Shown here: positions 56,762-64,000 of the stretch, one piece after another
Position numbering within the stretch: the stretch's first letter is position 1
Layout of the letters: each line of letters starts with the position of its first letter
From: Clostridiales bacterium CCNA10
GTDB taxonomy: Bacteria; Bacillota; Clostridia; Oscillospirales; Oscillospiraceae
Length of the DNA stretch: 64,000 bases
Reading direction: 5' to 3'
NCBI GenBank assembly: GCA_003573975.1
Contig: AP018533.1
Location: 992,001-1,056,000 of the forward strand
Program-made: the position numbers and the translations under genes
The notes under the pieces: generated by a model
Told to the model about the DNA's origin: nothing
The model's database searches: none
Seen by the model: only the letters and a program-made list of their open reading frames with translations

Positions 56762-59539
56762 ATAAGCCTCGATAAGCAGATCCATATTTATAGCTTTGAT
56801 ACAAGCGCTTTTTATACAGATGAAGAGAAACAGCTTGAGACTTCGATTAACAACCGCTGCCTGTCGAAGAATAGGCTGAAAGCAGAAAAAGATATCTTGT
56901 CGGAGTATTACTATAATGGCCTATCTCTCGAAAAAGCACAGGCTAAGTACCGTCAGCTATATAGAGTAAAAAAAGACGAGCCTATTGATATCGGTGACAA
57001 AGATAGGATTCGTCAAATCAATAAGGAAATCAAAAATCACAACAGCAGTATTAAACTTTTGAAAGGTGAATTACTCAAGTTACTGCAAACGCACAGAGCA
57101 ACCAGAGAGCTACGCGGCGAGTATGTCGTTGATAAAAATGTGATTTCGGTATTTGAGTCCATGTTGACACGGACGCTGGGAATGAAGACGGGCAATCTGT
57201 ATGATGACTTTATGGTGATTCGTACTTATTATTTCGATGTTATAGAAGATCTGATTTTGAATGGGTATATCTATAACGGAGAGAGGTATGTTTGCTTTAC
57301 TGCATCCGCCGGCCAGATCAGGACAAAAAAGACCGTGTTCATTAAGGAGCGAGTGTGGAAAGAAAATCAGAAAACGCTCATGTGTGGATTAACAGTCGAT
57401 TCCATTAACGAGCGCGGCGGAATCAATATCAATAAATACCTCGCCTATCTTGCACTCTGCAATAGCGCAACAGATCCGTGGGAAAAGTTTGACATTACCA
57501 AGTCAATTGTCGTTGATGACATGGAGACGATGGTTCGTGGTACGGTTGATTTCATTGACCATAGGACATATACCACGGAGAGAAAGGTAATGGATATCCC
57601 AATTACACATACTGATGGCTGCGGAATGGTTCTTCCGTCGTGCAATGCCAAAAACACAATGGTTCGTTTGCCTTGGGTGAAGGGGTTGTTGGCGGTATTT
57701 CCTTTTGACCGATTTATCCGAGAGGCTGACAAGCAAGATCCAAGTGTCCAGCATGGAGTTGTGAAGGACATATATGGTGTGGAGCATGATGTGCTGAAGG
57801 AAGATATCCAAGTTATTTTCACCAAGAGTCAGTTCAAGATGTACAAATACTATTCCAGCTGGGAAGAGTACATTGCTATGTACCAAAAGTATGGTTGTAC
57901 CGCTGGAAAATGCAATGAAGAGGAATCTTTTTTGCCGGACGCTAAACTGAATTATCAGATGTTGCAGACGCTTACTGATATTTCAGAGGATGAAATTGAA
58001 AGGCTTGCGAATCGATCCGTAGAGAAAATTCAAAATGTTGCGTCTGATCGGGAGACTATGCTTGAAGTATTTGGAGCATCATCGCAGTACAAGAATAAAA
58101 ATGCTTTCCAGGAATGCCTTTCTATCTATCCTGAGCTACTTTCAGACCCGTATACCAAAGAGATGTTACGGCAAATAAAAAAGAACCTTGTAAAAGAGGG
58201 AAGGTCTGCCAAGCTTGACCTGTCAGCCAAATACATGTTCTTGATTCCAGATTTATATGCCTTTTGTCAATGGCTCTTTTTGGGAGACAAAGACCCATGC
58301 GGTTTGTTAAAGGATGGTGAGGTGTCAAGCTTTTTGTATCGTGCGTATGGGAAGCTCGATTGTTTGCGCTCCCCTCATTTATACCGCGAACATGCTGTGA
58401 GAAATAATGTGGTGAACGCCAAAACAAAAAGGTGGTTTACTCCTAACGCAATTTATACGAGCTGCCACGATCTTATTTCAAAGATTTTGCAGTTTGATTG
58501 TGACGGAGACAAGAGCCTTGTGTGCGCAGATCCGCTTATCATTGAAATCGCAGAGAGGAACATGAAAGATATTGTTCCACTGTACTATGAGATGGCAAAG
58601 GCCGGCGCGGTCATTGTAACGCCGGAAGAGATTTTCCATGGATTAAGAGCGGCCTGGACTGGTGGAAATATCGGAGTAATCAGCAATGATATTACGAAGA
58701 TCTGGAATAGCGATGATGTCGATATTGACGCGATTAAGATACTTTGTATGGAGAATAATTTCTGCATTGATTACGCAAAGACGCTATATAAACCAACGAG
58801 GCCAGACCGTATCAATGCAAAGCTTTCACAGATAACAGGCATGAAAGCGCCACATTTCTTTATATATGCAAAAGGGAAGACGGCTCACCAGGTACAAAAG
58901 AAAAACGCGAGTGTTGTAAATAGACTCGATAAGATTGTCCCAAATAAGAGAATGTCTTTTGCTGCTAAAAACATCGGTGTGTTCCATTATCAGAATATGT
59001 TGAGCAAACCAAAAAAGAATGTGGTTATCAAACAAGAAGTGATAGACCTCTATAACGAAGTGGAGAAACAATATCGTTATTCAATCAACTTTTACGATGA
59101 TAGCGTGAACTACTCATATATTAGGGACTCTATTTTGGAAAGATTTAACGAACTCAAAACTGATCGTGTAGAATGTTGTGACATACTTGTGAAATATCTA
59201 TTCCATATGAGACAGAGCAAAAGGAAGAACATATTTTGGATGTGCTTTGGGGATATAGTTCTATCCAACTTGCAGAAAAATTTGCCGGCTGGTTCTATTC
59301 AGTGTAGGATGTGCGGAGAGCGATTTGTCCCTGAGGTTGCCAGACAGAAGCTTTGTAGTAAGTGTTCCACTTATCAACCCATTTGTAAAAAGACTATCCA
59401 GTGTATTGATTGCGGGCAATTTTTTGAAGTGGATGGTATTGTGAAGAATAAGAAGCGATGTGATGCGTGTCAAGATATATGGGATAAGAAAAAAAGAGCA
59501 GAAAGGAACGCAAGATATTACCAATCCCATAAGAATTAA
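56762..59539 (+). CDS. YonO-like single-chain RNA polymerase (double-psi barrel, DxDGD)
   Basis: About 925 residues. Centre contains FDCDGDKSLVC, the metal-binding DxDGD of the two-barrel RNA polymerases (SPbeta YonO, crAss-like phage polymerases, eukaryotic RdRP). The C-terminus adds two zinc ribbons (CRMCGERFV ... CSKC; CIDCGQFF ... CDAC). YonO transcribes late SPbeta genes without a sigma factor, so this enzyme may read a phage promoter class here. The open frame begins after a TAG at 56746; with GGGGGAG as ribosome site the best-placed start is ATA at 56762, while the first TTG (56897) would lose 45 conserved-looking residues. Confidence 0.78.
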   Translation: MSLDKQIHIYSFDTSAFYTDEEKQLETSINNRCLSKNRLKAEKDILSEYYYNGLSLEKAQAKYRQLYRVKKDEPIDIGDKDRIRQINKEIKNHNSSIKLLKGELLKLLQTHRATRELRGEYVVDKNVISVFESMLTRTLGMKTGNLYDDFMVIRTYYFDVIEDLILNGYIYNGERYVCFTASAGQIRTKKTVFIKERVWKENQKTLMCGLTVDSINERGGININKYLAYLALCNSATDPWEKFDITKSIVVDDMETMVRGTVDFIDHRTYTTERKVMDIPITHTDGCGMVLPSCNAKNTMVRLPWVKGLLAVFPFDRFIREADKQDPSVQHGVVKDIYGVEHDVLKEDIQVIFTKSQFKMYKYYSSWEEYIAMYQKYGCTAGKCNEEESFLPDAKLNYQMLQTLTDISEDEIERLANRSVEKIQNVASDRETMLEVFGASSQYKNKNAFQECLSIYPELLSDPYTKEMLRQIKKNLVKEGRSAKLDLSAKYMFLIPDLYAFCQWLFLGDKDPCGLLKDGEVSSFLYRAYGKLDCLRSPHLYREHAVRNNVVNAKTKRWFTPNAIYTSCHDLISKILQFDCDGDKSLVCADPLIIEIAERNMKDIVPLYYEMAKAGAVIVTPEEIFHGLRAAWTGGNIGVISNDITKIWNSDDVDIDAIKILCMENNFCIDYAKTLYKPTRPDRINAKLSQITGMKAPHFFIYAKGKTAHQVQKKNASVVNRLDKIVPNKRMSFAAKNIGVFHYQNMLSKPKKNVVIKQEVIDLYNEVEKQYRYSINFYDDSVNYSYIRDSILERFNELKTDRVECCDILVKYLFHMRQSKRKNIFWMCFGDIVLSNLQKNLPAGSIQCRMCGERFVPEVARQKLCSKCSTYQPICKKTIQCIDCGQFFEVDGIVKNKKRCDACQDIWDKKKRAERNARYYQSHKN

Positions 59540-59735
59540 GACGGTTTTTATTTTGATATCAATAATCACAAAGCCGTTGTTCAACGCCTATTACGGCTAA
59601 CTGATAGTGCAAAAATAATAAATTTCATGCTTGTTATAGCCGTTCATCAACGCTGTTATCCTCTCCAAAGGAGATAAATGCCTTTAAGGGAAGAAAACCG
59701 TATTTATTAAGTTATTCGGTGTCTCCTGTCCGCAT

Positions 59736-59758
59736 GGCCGTGGGGATTACTCACGGCC
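59736..59758 (+). terminator. hairpin after RNA polymerase gene
   Basis: GGCCGTG-N9-CACGGCC followed by a T-rich ATTTTT, a likely terminator or attenuator. The rest of 59540-59790 has AT-rich leader sequence and no gene that I can support. Confidence 0.5.
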
Positions 59759-59792
59759 TGGGACATTTTTATGAAAAGGATTGATATACTGT

Positions 59793-60020
59793 ATGATTCC
59801 AGTAACGAAGGAAGAGGCAAAGTTGCTCCGGGAGCTTTACCCAGAGTACAAGGTAACACGGACGATGGTTCAGGATTCAAAGCGGCATCATTACTATGCG
59901 ACAGAGCATGAAGGTATGATGAGGGCGATTGCGAGTACAAACTATGCCGCTGCGGAAATTGTGGCAAGGATTGATAAAGAGAGAGCCATCCGTAGAAAGC
60001 GTTTGGAGCGCCAAGGTTAA
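59793..60020 (+). CDS. small hypothetical protein
   Basis: 75 residues from ATG at 59793 (a TTG at 59781 is possible). EEAKLLRELYPEYKVTRTMV then a helix with RAIRRKRLERQG. The pattern KLLRxxxPxxxVxRTMxxxSKRxHYY is common in small Firmicutes phage proteins; function unknown. Confidence 0.65.
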   Translation: MIPVTKEEAKLLRELYPEYKVTRTMVQDSKRHHYYATEHEGMMRAIASTNYAAAEIVARIDKERAIRRKRLERQG

Positions 60021-60022
60021 AC

Positions 60023-60223
60023 ATGGCTGATTTTGAACGCAGAGAGCGTTTTGAAAACGCTGTAATAGACATGAAGGATCTTACTATCACCGAGTTTACA
60101 GATAGTGAAACACGGTGCTACGACCTTATGAGTTTATTGAAAAGGTGGGATGGTGTGATCGGAATTGCTCTTACCATAGAGAGAAAAGTCCCTTTACCAC
60201 CTGATGGGAGGGATGATGCTTGA
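60023..60223 (+). CDS. small hypothetical protein
   Basis: 66 residues: ERRERFENAVIDMKDLTITE and YDLMSLLKRWDGVIGIALTI. Acidic and helical. Overlaps the phosphoesterase start by four bases. Confidence 0.55.
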   Translation: MADFERRERFENAVIDMKDLTITEFTDSETRCYDLMSLLKRWDGVIGIALTIERKVPLPPDGRDDA

Positions 60224-61461
60224 ATCCGAAGTATAACCAGCTGGAGAATGAAGATTCATATGAGTATGGCCTAAGACTAATTGAGACAAAGATCGAGCAA
60301 AACCCCCCTGATTTGGAGTGGTCAGATATTGTTGATCTACTTGGTCTTGATATTCATTACGATAGTCTGAGAAAAGCAGCGAATGTAACTCCTTATTGCG
60401 GCTATCGTGTTATGAAGTATTTTAAGGAGAAGTACGCAAGGGGTTCTGGTGAAGAGTCATATCTTGGAGAGCTGGATCAGAAGATGCTTGAGTTCCAAAA
60501 AGAACGACAAAGATTTTTTGACCAAAGAACAGCACTCAATAAGATAGTGCGTAACATGGCGCGACATGATGAGAACCAGGAAATTCTTGAACGCGCAATT
60601 GAAAACGGGGTTTTGCCACAACTTACATACACTCCAAATCAAGTTCAGCCTGCGGAGCAGGACTTGCTTGTTAGCTTAAACGACCTTCACTTTGGGGCGT
60701 ATGTAGATAACTATTGGAATTATTACAATTCCGATGTGTGTAGAATGATGCTGCAAGACTATCTTAAAGAGATTATAGATATTGCAGACTTGCACGGTGT
60801 TGAGAATTGCTATGTGTGGGCTAATGGAGATCTAATAAGCGGTAATATTCACAAGTCTATTGCTGTTTCAAATAGAGAGAATGTAATTGAGCAAATTGTA
60901 GGTGTCTCGGAGTTGATTTCTGAATTCTTATCCGAGTTAAGCCCGCACTTCAAAAATATCTATTTTTCTTCTGTTGCCGGAAATCATTCAAGGTTGGAAG
61001 AGAAAGATCTTGCGTCTCCACATGAGAGGCTTGATGACTTAGTAGAGTGGTATCTAAAGGCAAGGTTACAAAACTTCAAAAACATTGTCTTTGATAATTA
61101 CGAGAAAATTGACGATACGATGTATCTGGTAAATATTCGAGGAAAAGACTATCTCGGTGTACATGGAGATTATGATGGCTCTGCAAGTAAAGTGCAGTCA
61201 CTGCAAACCATGGCGCAGAGACCAGTTTATGCTATTTTGTCTGGGCATCTTCATCACAACAAAATTGATAATGTCCAGGGAGTAAAAACAGTAATGGCCG
61301 GTAGCTTTCTTGGTATGGATGACTATTGCGTTGGGAAAAGGATCTATGGGTCACAGCAACAGTTGGTATGCGTCTGTACATATACAGGGATTAAGGCTTA
61401 TTACGATATCGATTTTGATACCAGTATATATCGTCATCAAAGGAGCGATATCGCGGCTTGA
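60220..61461 (+). CDS. calcineurin-like metallophosphoesterase
   Basis: 413 residues from TTG. SLNDLHFGAYVD (motif I), WANGDLISGNIHK (II), SSVAGNHSRLEEKD (III), GVHGDYDGSA and ILSGHLHHNKIDN (IV-V): all five metal ligands present. The first 130 residues look like a DNA-binding helical domain (EKYARGSGEESYLGELDQKM). Phage versions act on nucleic acids or cyclic nucleotides; substrate unknown. Confidence 0.88.
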   Translation: MNPKYNQLENEDSYEYGLRLIETKIEQNPPDLEWSDIVDLLGLDIHYDSLRKAANVTPYCGYRVMKYFKEKYARGSGEESYLGELDQKMLEFQKERQRFFDQRTALNKIVRNMARHDENQEILERAIENGVLPQLTYTPNQVQPAEQDLLVSLNDLHFGAYVDNYWNYYNSDVCRMMLQDYLKEIIDIADLHGVENCYVWANGDLISGNIHKSIAVSNRENVIEQIVGVSELISEFLSELSPHFKNIYFSSVAGNHSRLEEKDLASPHERLDDLVEWYLKARLQNFKNIVFDNYEKIDDTMYLVNIRGKDYLGVHGDYDGSASKVQSLQTMAQRPVYAILSGHLHHNKIDNVQGVKTVMAGSFLGMDDYCVGKRIYGSQQQLVCVCTYTGIKAYYDIDFDTSIYRHQRSDIAA

Positions 61462-61745
61462 ACATTAACAAAACTGATTTAATTAACGCGCTTGCTGAGA
61501 AAAAGTCGTACAAGAAATATGCAATTAAAAATGCGATTGATGATATTTTTGCAGAGATCGCAGAGCGCCTTGTAGACGGTGATAAGGTGTCTATTAGAGG
61601 ATTTGGTACTTTTGAGCCAAAGACTTTCAAAGGGCATCCATCTGTACATCCAGGTACAAAGGAGAAGATTACTGTAGATAACTTTAAGAATGTAGTCTTT
61701 CGGCCTGGTGACGAGCTGATCCGCGCTGTTAGAGAGAAACCATAA
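61458..61745 (+). CDS. HU-family DNA-binding protein
   Basis: 95 residues from TTG. NKTDLINALAEKKSYKKYA, then VSIRGFGTFEPKTFKGHP and the arm region HPGTKEKITVDNFKNVVFRP. Nucleoid-type dimer that bends DNA; also a cofactor for recombination. Confidence 0.9.
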   Translation: MNINKTDLINALAEKKSYKKYAIKNAIDDIFAEIAERLVDGDKVSIRGFGTFEPKTFKGHPSVHPGTKEKITVDNFKNVVFRPGDELIRAVREKP

Positions 61746-61746
61746 A

Positions 61747-61770
61747 ATCGGGGGAGCTATATCCCCCGAT
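61747..61770 (+). terminator. GC hairpin between HU and tRNA-Met
   Basis: 9-bp stem ATCGGGGGA/TCCCCCGAT with a six-base loop, right after the HU stop. No T-run follows, so it may be an RNA-processing or stability hairpin. Confidence 0.5.
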
Positions 61771-61777
61771 ATCATAT

Positions 61778-61853
61778 GGCTGAGTAGAGAAGGTGGTATT
61801 CTTGCCTGCCTCATAAGCAGGAGACATTGGTTCGACTCCAATCTCAGCCACCA
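61778..61853 (+). tRNA. tRNA-Met(CAT)
   Basis: Acceptor GGCTGAG/CTCAGCC, anticodon arm CCTGC-CTCATAA-GCAGG, T arm ATTGG-TTCGACT-CCAAT, encoded CCA. A CAT anticodon with this body could also be isoleucine-2 after lysidine change. No insertion. Confidence 0.9.
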
Positions 61854-61883
61854 AAAAAAATAAAATAATTTTGCTAATTCCTA

Positions 61884-61912
61884 TTGACAAATGCGTTTCT
61901 GTCTGGTATAGT
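61884..61912 (+). promoter_or_regulatory. sigma-A promoter for tRNA-Thr and the downstream RNA
   Basis: TTGACA, 17 bp, TATAGT, 40 bp before the tRNA. Confidence 0.8.
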
Positions 61913-61951
61913 AATACATGTCAACAGGAGATAGCTAATCAATCTCAATCT

Positions 61952-62027
61952 GCTGGCGTAGCTCAGTTGGTAGAGCAGCTGATTTGTAATCAGCAGGTCG
62001 GGGGTTCAAGTCCGTCCGCCAGCTCCA
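61952..62027 (+). tRNA. tRNA-Thr(TGT)
   Basis: Acceptor GCTGGCG/CGCCAGC with CCA, D arm GCTC/GAGC, anticodon arm GCTGA-TTTGTAA-TCAGC. T stem has one mismatch. No insertion. Confidence 0.88.
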
Positions 62028-62039
62028 CAATGAATGAAC

Positions 62040-62660
62040 CTTGATAAATCAATATCTGAATCATGCTTATTATTAACTCAGTGAACAAAGCGTGTCAGCG
62101 CTCTGAGACGCACAGTAATTTCCGTTTGGTTGAATAGGGATACCTGTTCGATTGCGCGGCTATGGTATAGTGATATACTGTAGGGAGGCGGAAACCACCA
62201 ACAAAAATGTGTGTTGCCAAGAGTTGTCGCTGCAAAATGCACGGAACTTTCGGGCGTAACAATAGACGCTCCCAGTGGGAGAATAAGCCTAAGGGGTTAT
62301 GGCGTGGCAACCATAATGACAGAGGTAGGCCAACAATACGCTCCGTCTTGAAGCAGAAGAAATTCTGCTATAACGAAAGTCGCCGGTTAAAGTAGCCGTA
62401 TGACGGGTTTGAAGATGATCTTTTCTATATCAAATATGGATTTTGTAAAAGAAAATTTCTGAAAGAACGGTGAAATTTGCGGGTAAGCATTCCCGCACAG
62501 GTTTATGTACGCAATATGGCTTAGCCTGTTGCGATACTGGGGTAAGAAGTTAGGGGTCGCTCCCCGAAGCTCAGACTTATCTTCCTGGTGGCAGAATATT
62601 GTAAGAAGACAATGGAGGTAGGGTGAAGACCCAGTGATAGGTATGATTGAGCTATTGATT
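62040..62660 (+). ncRNA. putative large structured non-coding RNA (ROOL/GOLLD-like candidate)
   Basis: 620 bp with no credible long gene, directly after a tRNA promoter and tRNA-Thr and before a phage gene. Several GC hairpins (TGCGGG-TAAGCAT-TCCCGCA; GGGG-TCGC-TCCCC). Large ornate RNAs next to tRNA genes, such as ROOL (about 580 nt) and GOLLD, are known from Firmicutes phages and match in size and place, but I cannot test the consensus by eye. A 62-residue basic frame at 62207-62395 with CVAKSCRCK is the only coding option. A 16-bp stretch GACGCACAGTAATTTC here (62107-62122) recurs before tRNA-Ile. Confidence 0.45.
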
Positions 62661-62665
62661 TTTTC

Positions 62666-62684
62666 AAGGAATTAGTTAATCAAT
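62666..62684 (+). promoter_or_regulatory. repeated intergenic element, plus-strand copy
   Basis: AAGGAATTAGTTAATCAAT, 20 bp before the variable-protein gene; the following GGGAGAGCGG is its ribosome site. Confidence 0.6.
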
Positions 62685-62703
62685 TTTAAGGGAGAGCGGT
62701 TCT

Positions 62704-63516
62704 ATGAAGATCAGTATCAGAGAGAAAGACATTGGTATGATTAAGGATATCGATGTATCATGCAAGGATGGCGTGATTGTTCTCAACTTTGATTGCGCCA
62801 ATGGTGGGGTGCCTATGGTAAATAGTAGGCCGATTATCCCAGTTCCAATGGCGTATCCGCTGAAGGATCTTAACCATCTTACATGGAGTGAGATTGAGGC
62901 GATTGGTGCTGCGGGGAAGGCTCGTGAGACATTTGCGCTTGGTGCCACAAAGAAAGACCATATGAAAAACGGCTATGATGCGGAATGGAAAATCATTGGA
63001 TTTGACCATGACGATCTGGCAGACGGGAGCGGCAAGGCACCGATTTCGTGGGATATGGTTAGGGCTTACAAAGATGAGTGGGCTATGAATGACGAGGCCA
63101 CAAATGCAGGTGGCTGGGATCAGTGCAAGGCAAGAAAGCGGATGGATGGAGAACTGTTGTCTCTTTGTTCTGATGAGCTACAAGCTATTGTAAAGCCTGT
63201 TATCAAGTTGACGAGTGCAGGCAGTTGCAGTAAGGATATTGTCAAGAGTATCTGTAAGCTGTGGCTGAAGAGCGAAAAGGAACTGTTTGGCCGTTGTGTT
63301 TACTCTGCACCAGGGGAGGGACACTGGTATGAGTATTATCGTCAGGAGGATGTTCCGTATTTTGCACTTGACGAAAATGGAGACCGTGTGTGTCAGTGGC
63401 TCCGCTCCGCCAGTTACAACGGTTACAACGGTTTCTGCCGTGTCGGCACGGATGGCTCGGCCACCGCTAGCGATGCTTACTGGTCGTGTGCGTTGCTGCC
63501 CGGCTTTAGTTGCTAA
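62704..63516 (+). CDS. DGR-type variable protein (DUF6273-like, C-type-lectin-fold end)
   Basis: 270 residues. The central LNHLTWSEIEAIGAAGKARE and WDMVRAYKDEWAMNDEATNAGGW resemble a gut-phage family whose C-terminus is WLRS ... FCxVxxxGSAxxxxAxxS ... PGF. Here it ends WLRSASYNGYNGFCRVGTDG, SATASDAYWSCALLPGF: the many Ser/Tyr/Asn/Ala/Thr/Asp codons of NNY type in this block are the mark of retroelement mutagenesis (TR adenines replaced). Variable receptor- or ligand-binding protein is likely. No reverse transcriptase or template repeat is in the window. Confidence 0.72.
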   Translation: MKISIREKDIGMIKDIDVSCKDGVIVLNFDCANGGVPMVNSRPIIPVPMAYPLKDLNHLTWSEIEAIGAAGKARETFALGATKKDHMKNGYDAEWKIIGFDHDDLADGSGKAPISWDMVRAYKDEWAMNDEATNAGGWDQCKARKRMDGELLSLCSDELQAIVKPVIKLTSAGSCSKDIVKSICKLWLKSEKELFGRCVYSAPGEGHWYEYYRQEDVPYFALDENGDRVCQWLRSASYNGYNGFCRVGTDGSATASDAYWSCALLPGFSC

Positions 63517-63533
63517 TCTTTTATCTAATTTGC

Positions 63534-63555
63534 TTCCGCCTCGAAAGGGGCGGAG
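63534..63555 (+). promoter_or_regulatory. GAAA-tetraloop hairpin downstream of the variable region (DGR cruciform-like)
   Basis: Stem TTCCGCCTC/GGGGCGGAG (9 bp with T-G pairs) closed by GAAA, 18 bp past the stop codon of the variable protein. Hairpins with a GAAA or GNRA loop at this position are needed for target recognition in the Bordetella phage DGR. Confidence 0.6.
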
Positions 63556-63561
63556 CAACAT

Positions 63562-63637
63562 GGGGCTGTAGCTCAGCTGGGAGAGCACCTGCCTTGCAAG
63601 CAGGGGGTCGTGGGTTCAACTCCCATCAGTTCCACCA
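63562..63637 (+). tRNA. tRNA-Ala(TGC)
   Basis: Acceptor GGGGCTG/CAGTTCC (two G-T pairs), D arm GCTC/GAGC, anticodon arm CCTGC-CTTGCAA-GCAGG, T loop TTCAACT, CCA encoded. No insertion. Confidence 0.92.
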
Positions 63638-63734
63638 GTAATCTGTGTTGGTTATGTTGACGCTTGAGTGGTTCAGTTCATTACTTGACTGCTATCCCAG
63701 TCAAAAACCTATCGGCCATGGACGAGGTTCTTCG

Positions 63735-63750
63735 GACGCACAGTAATTTC
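63735..63750 (+). repeat. second copy of GACGCACAGTAATTTC, before tRNA-Ile
   Basis: Identical 16 bp to 62107-62122; its final C is base 1 of tRNA-Ile. It includes ACAGTAA, close to the ACAGCAA of the minus-strand tRNA inserts. The 100 bp between tRNA-Ala and here contain an imperfect hairpin (TTGACTG/CAGTCAA) but no gene. Confidence 0.55.
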
Positions 63751-63825
63751 GAGACATAGCTCAGTTGGTAGAGCGCACGACTGATAATCGTGAGGTCGAA
63801 AGTTCAATTCTTTCTGTCTCGACCA
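63750..63825 (+). tRNA. tRNA-Ile(GAT)
   Basis: Acceptor CGAGACA/TGTCTCG, D arm GCTC/GAGC, anticodon arm CACGA-CTGATAA-TCGTG, T arm GAAAG-TTCAATT-CTTTC, CCA encoded. Confidence 0.92.
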
Positions 63826-63836
63826 CAATTTAATAT

Positions 63837-64000
63837 GGGGCAGTAATGGGTTCGACGGGGTTTTGAGAGTGCAAAACACGCAGGAATGATACCGCCTAAA
63901 GGGTCGAAACAAAATTAAACGACGATACTGTTGTAATGATTCACCCTGCTATTGCCGCTTTCGTGGCAAATCGGGTTGCTGCTTGAACTAATTTAAGCAT
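63837..64000 (+). ncRNA. ssrA: tmRNA (ssrA), 5' part, cut by right window edge
   Basis: Begins GGGGCAGTAATGGGTTCGAC, the conserved tmRNA 5' end with T-arm precursor. An internal frame runs from about 63918 (NDDTVV ...) to a TGA near 63984, ending ANRVAA, which fits a degradation tag ending in -AA. The tag would be about 22 residues, longer than most. The 3' half with the tRNA-like acceptor lies outside. tmRNA rescues stalled ribosomes; large phages are known to carry it. Confidence 0.82.

Noticed and set aside
62207..62395. 62-residue basic Cys-containing frame inside the putative large RNA
   Set aside because: A GGGAGG lies upstream but too far; kept only as an alternative in the RNA entry because no family is recognised.
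1..64000. CRISPR array
   Set aside because: No series of identical 24-40 bp direct repeats with regular spacers. The repeated promoters and elements are dispersed, not in arrays.
1..64000. Alternative genetic code (stop reassignment)
   Set aside because: TAA, TAG and TGA all end clear genes at family-typical lengths; only one gene has an internal stop.

Overview
This 64-kb window looks like part of a large temperate bacteriophage (or phage-plasmid) of a Gram-positive, probably gut Clostridia-type host. Reasons: AGGAGG-like ribosome sites, TTGACA-17-TATAAT promoters, an XRE repressor next to an ImmA/IrrE-type peptidase, a tyrosine recombinase, a YonO-like single-chain RNA polymerase, several tRNAs, a tmRNA, and dozens of small dense genes with 1-10 bp overlaps. 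No capsid, tail or terminase gene is visible, so the genome must continue well beyond both edges.

Layout. 1-4.3 kb (minus strand): replication and recombination genes (primase, RecB/Cas4-like nuclease, SSB, ERF annealing protein, an HD protein with an in-frame stop). 4.3-6.6 kb: a broken or phase-variable cytosine-5 methyltransferase whose target-recognition segments form an array. Five mononucleotide runs of 8-11 bp lie here, and motif I sits after motif X. 6.6-13 kb: two PP-loop/PAPS-reductase-like proteins, a 3D-domain cell-wall enzyme and an RNA-repair set (kinase-HD, nucleotidyltransferase, RNA ligase). 13-18.4 kb: five paralogues starting with a DFVTNSSSSSF leader, a LemA protein and a radical SAM/SPASM enzyme. 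18.4-23.5 kb: adenylosuccinate-synthetase-like enzyme, two vWA proteins (one DUF2828/Ro60-like) and a J-domain pseudokinase. 23.6-24.94 kb: a tRNA cluster in which several genes carry insertions sharing ACAGCAA. 25-30 kb: SPFH protein and the lysogeny control region with divergent promoters. 30.1-33.2 kb: a methyltransferase-helicase fusion (DarB-like). 33.3-48.3 kb: about 30 small genes, many served by a 36-bp-framed promoter (GGTTAA, 24 bp, TATAAT) and intrinsic terminators, plus a sigma-like protein. 48.5-49.05 kb: a T-depleted, gene-free block at the point where transcription diverges. 49.5-61.7 kb (plus strand): recombinase, helicase-like ATPase, HNH and ASCH proteins, cysteine desulfurase, YonO-like RNA polymerase, metallophosphatase, HU. 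61.7-64 kb: tRNAs, a gene-free block that may encode a large structured RNA, a DGR-type variable protein followed by a GAAA-tetraloop hairpin, more tRNAs and the start of a tmRNA.

How it may fit together (inference): host RNA polymerase reads the lysogeny region; the GGTTAA/TATAAT promoters and a second repeated element (AAGGAATTAGTTAATCAAT) mark later expression classes, possibly served by the sigma-like protein and the YonO-like polymerase. RNA-repair enzymes and a Ro60-like protein share the genome with interrupted tRNAs. The methyltransferase array, the MTase-helicase and the sulfur-handling enzymes suggest DNA modification or defence evasion. All functions come from reading sequence motifs without database searches.
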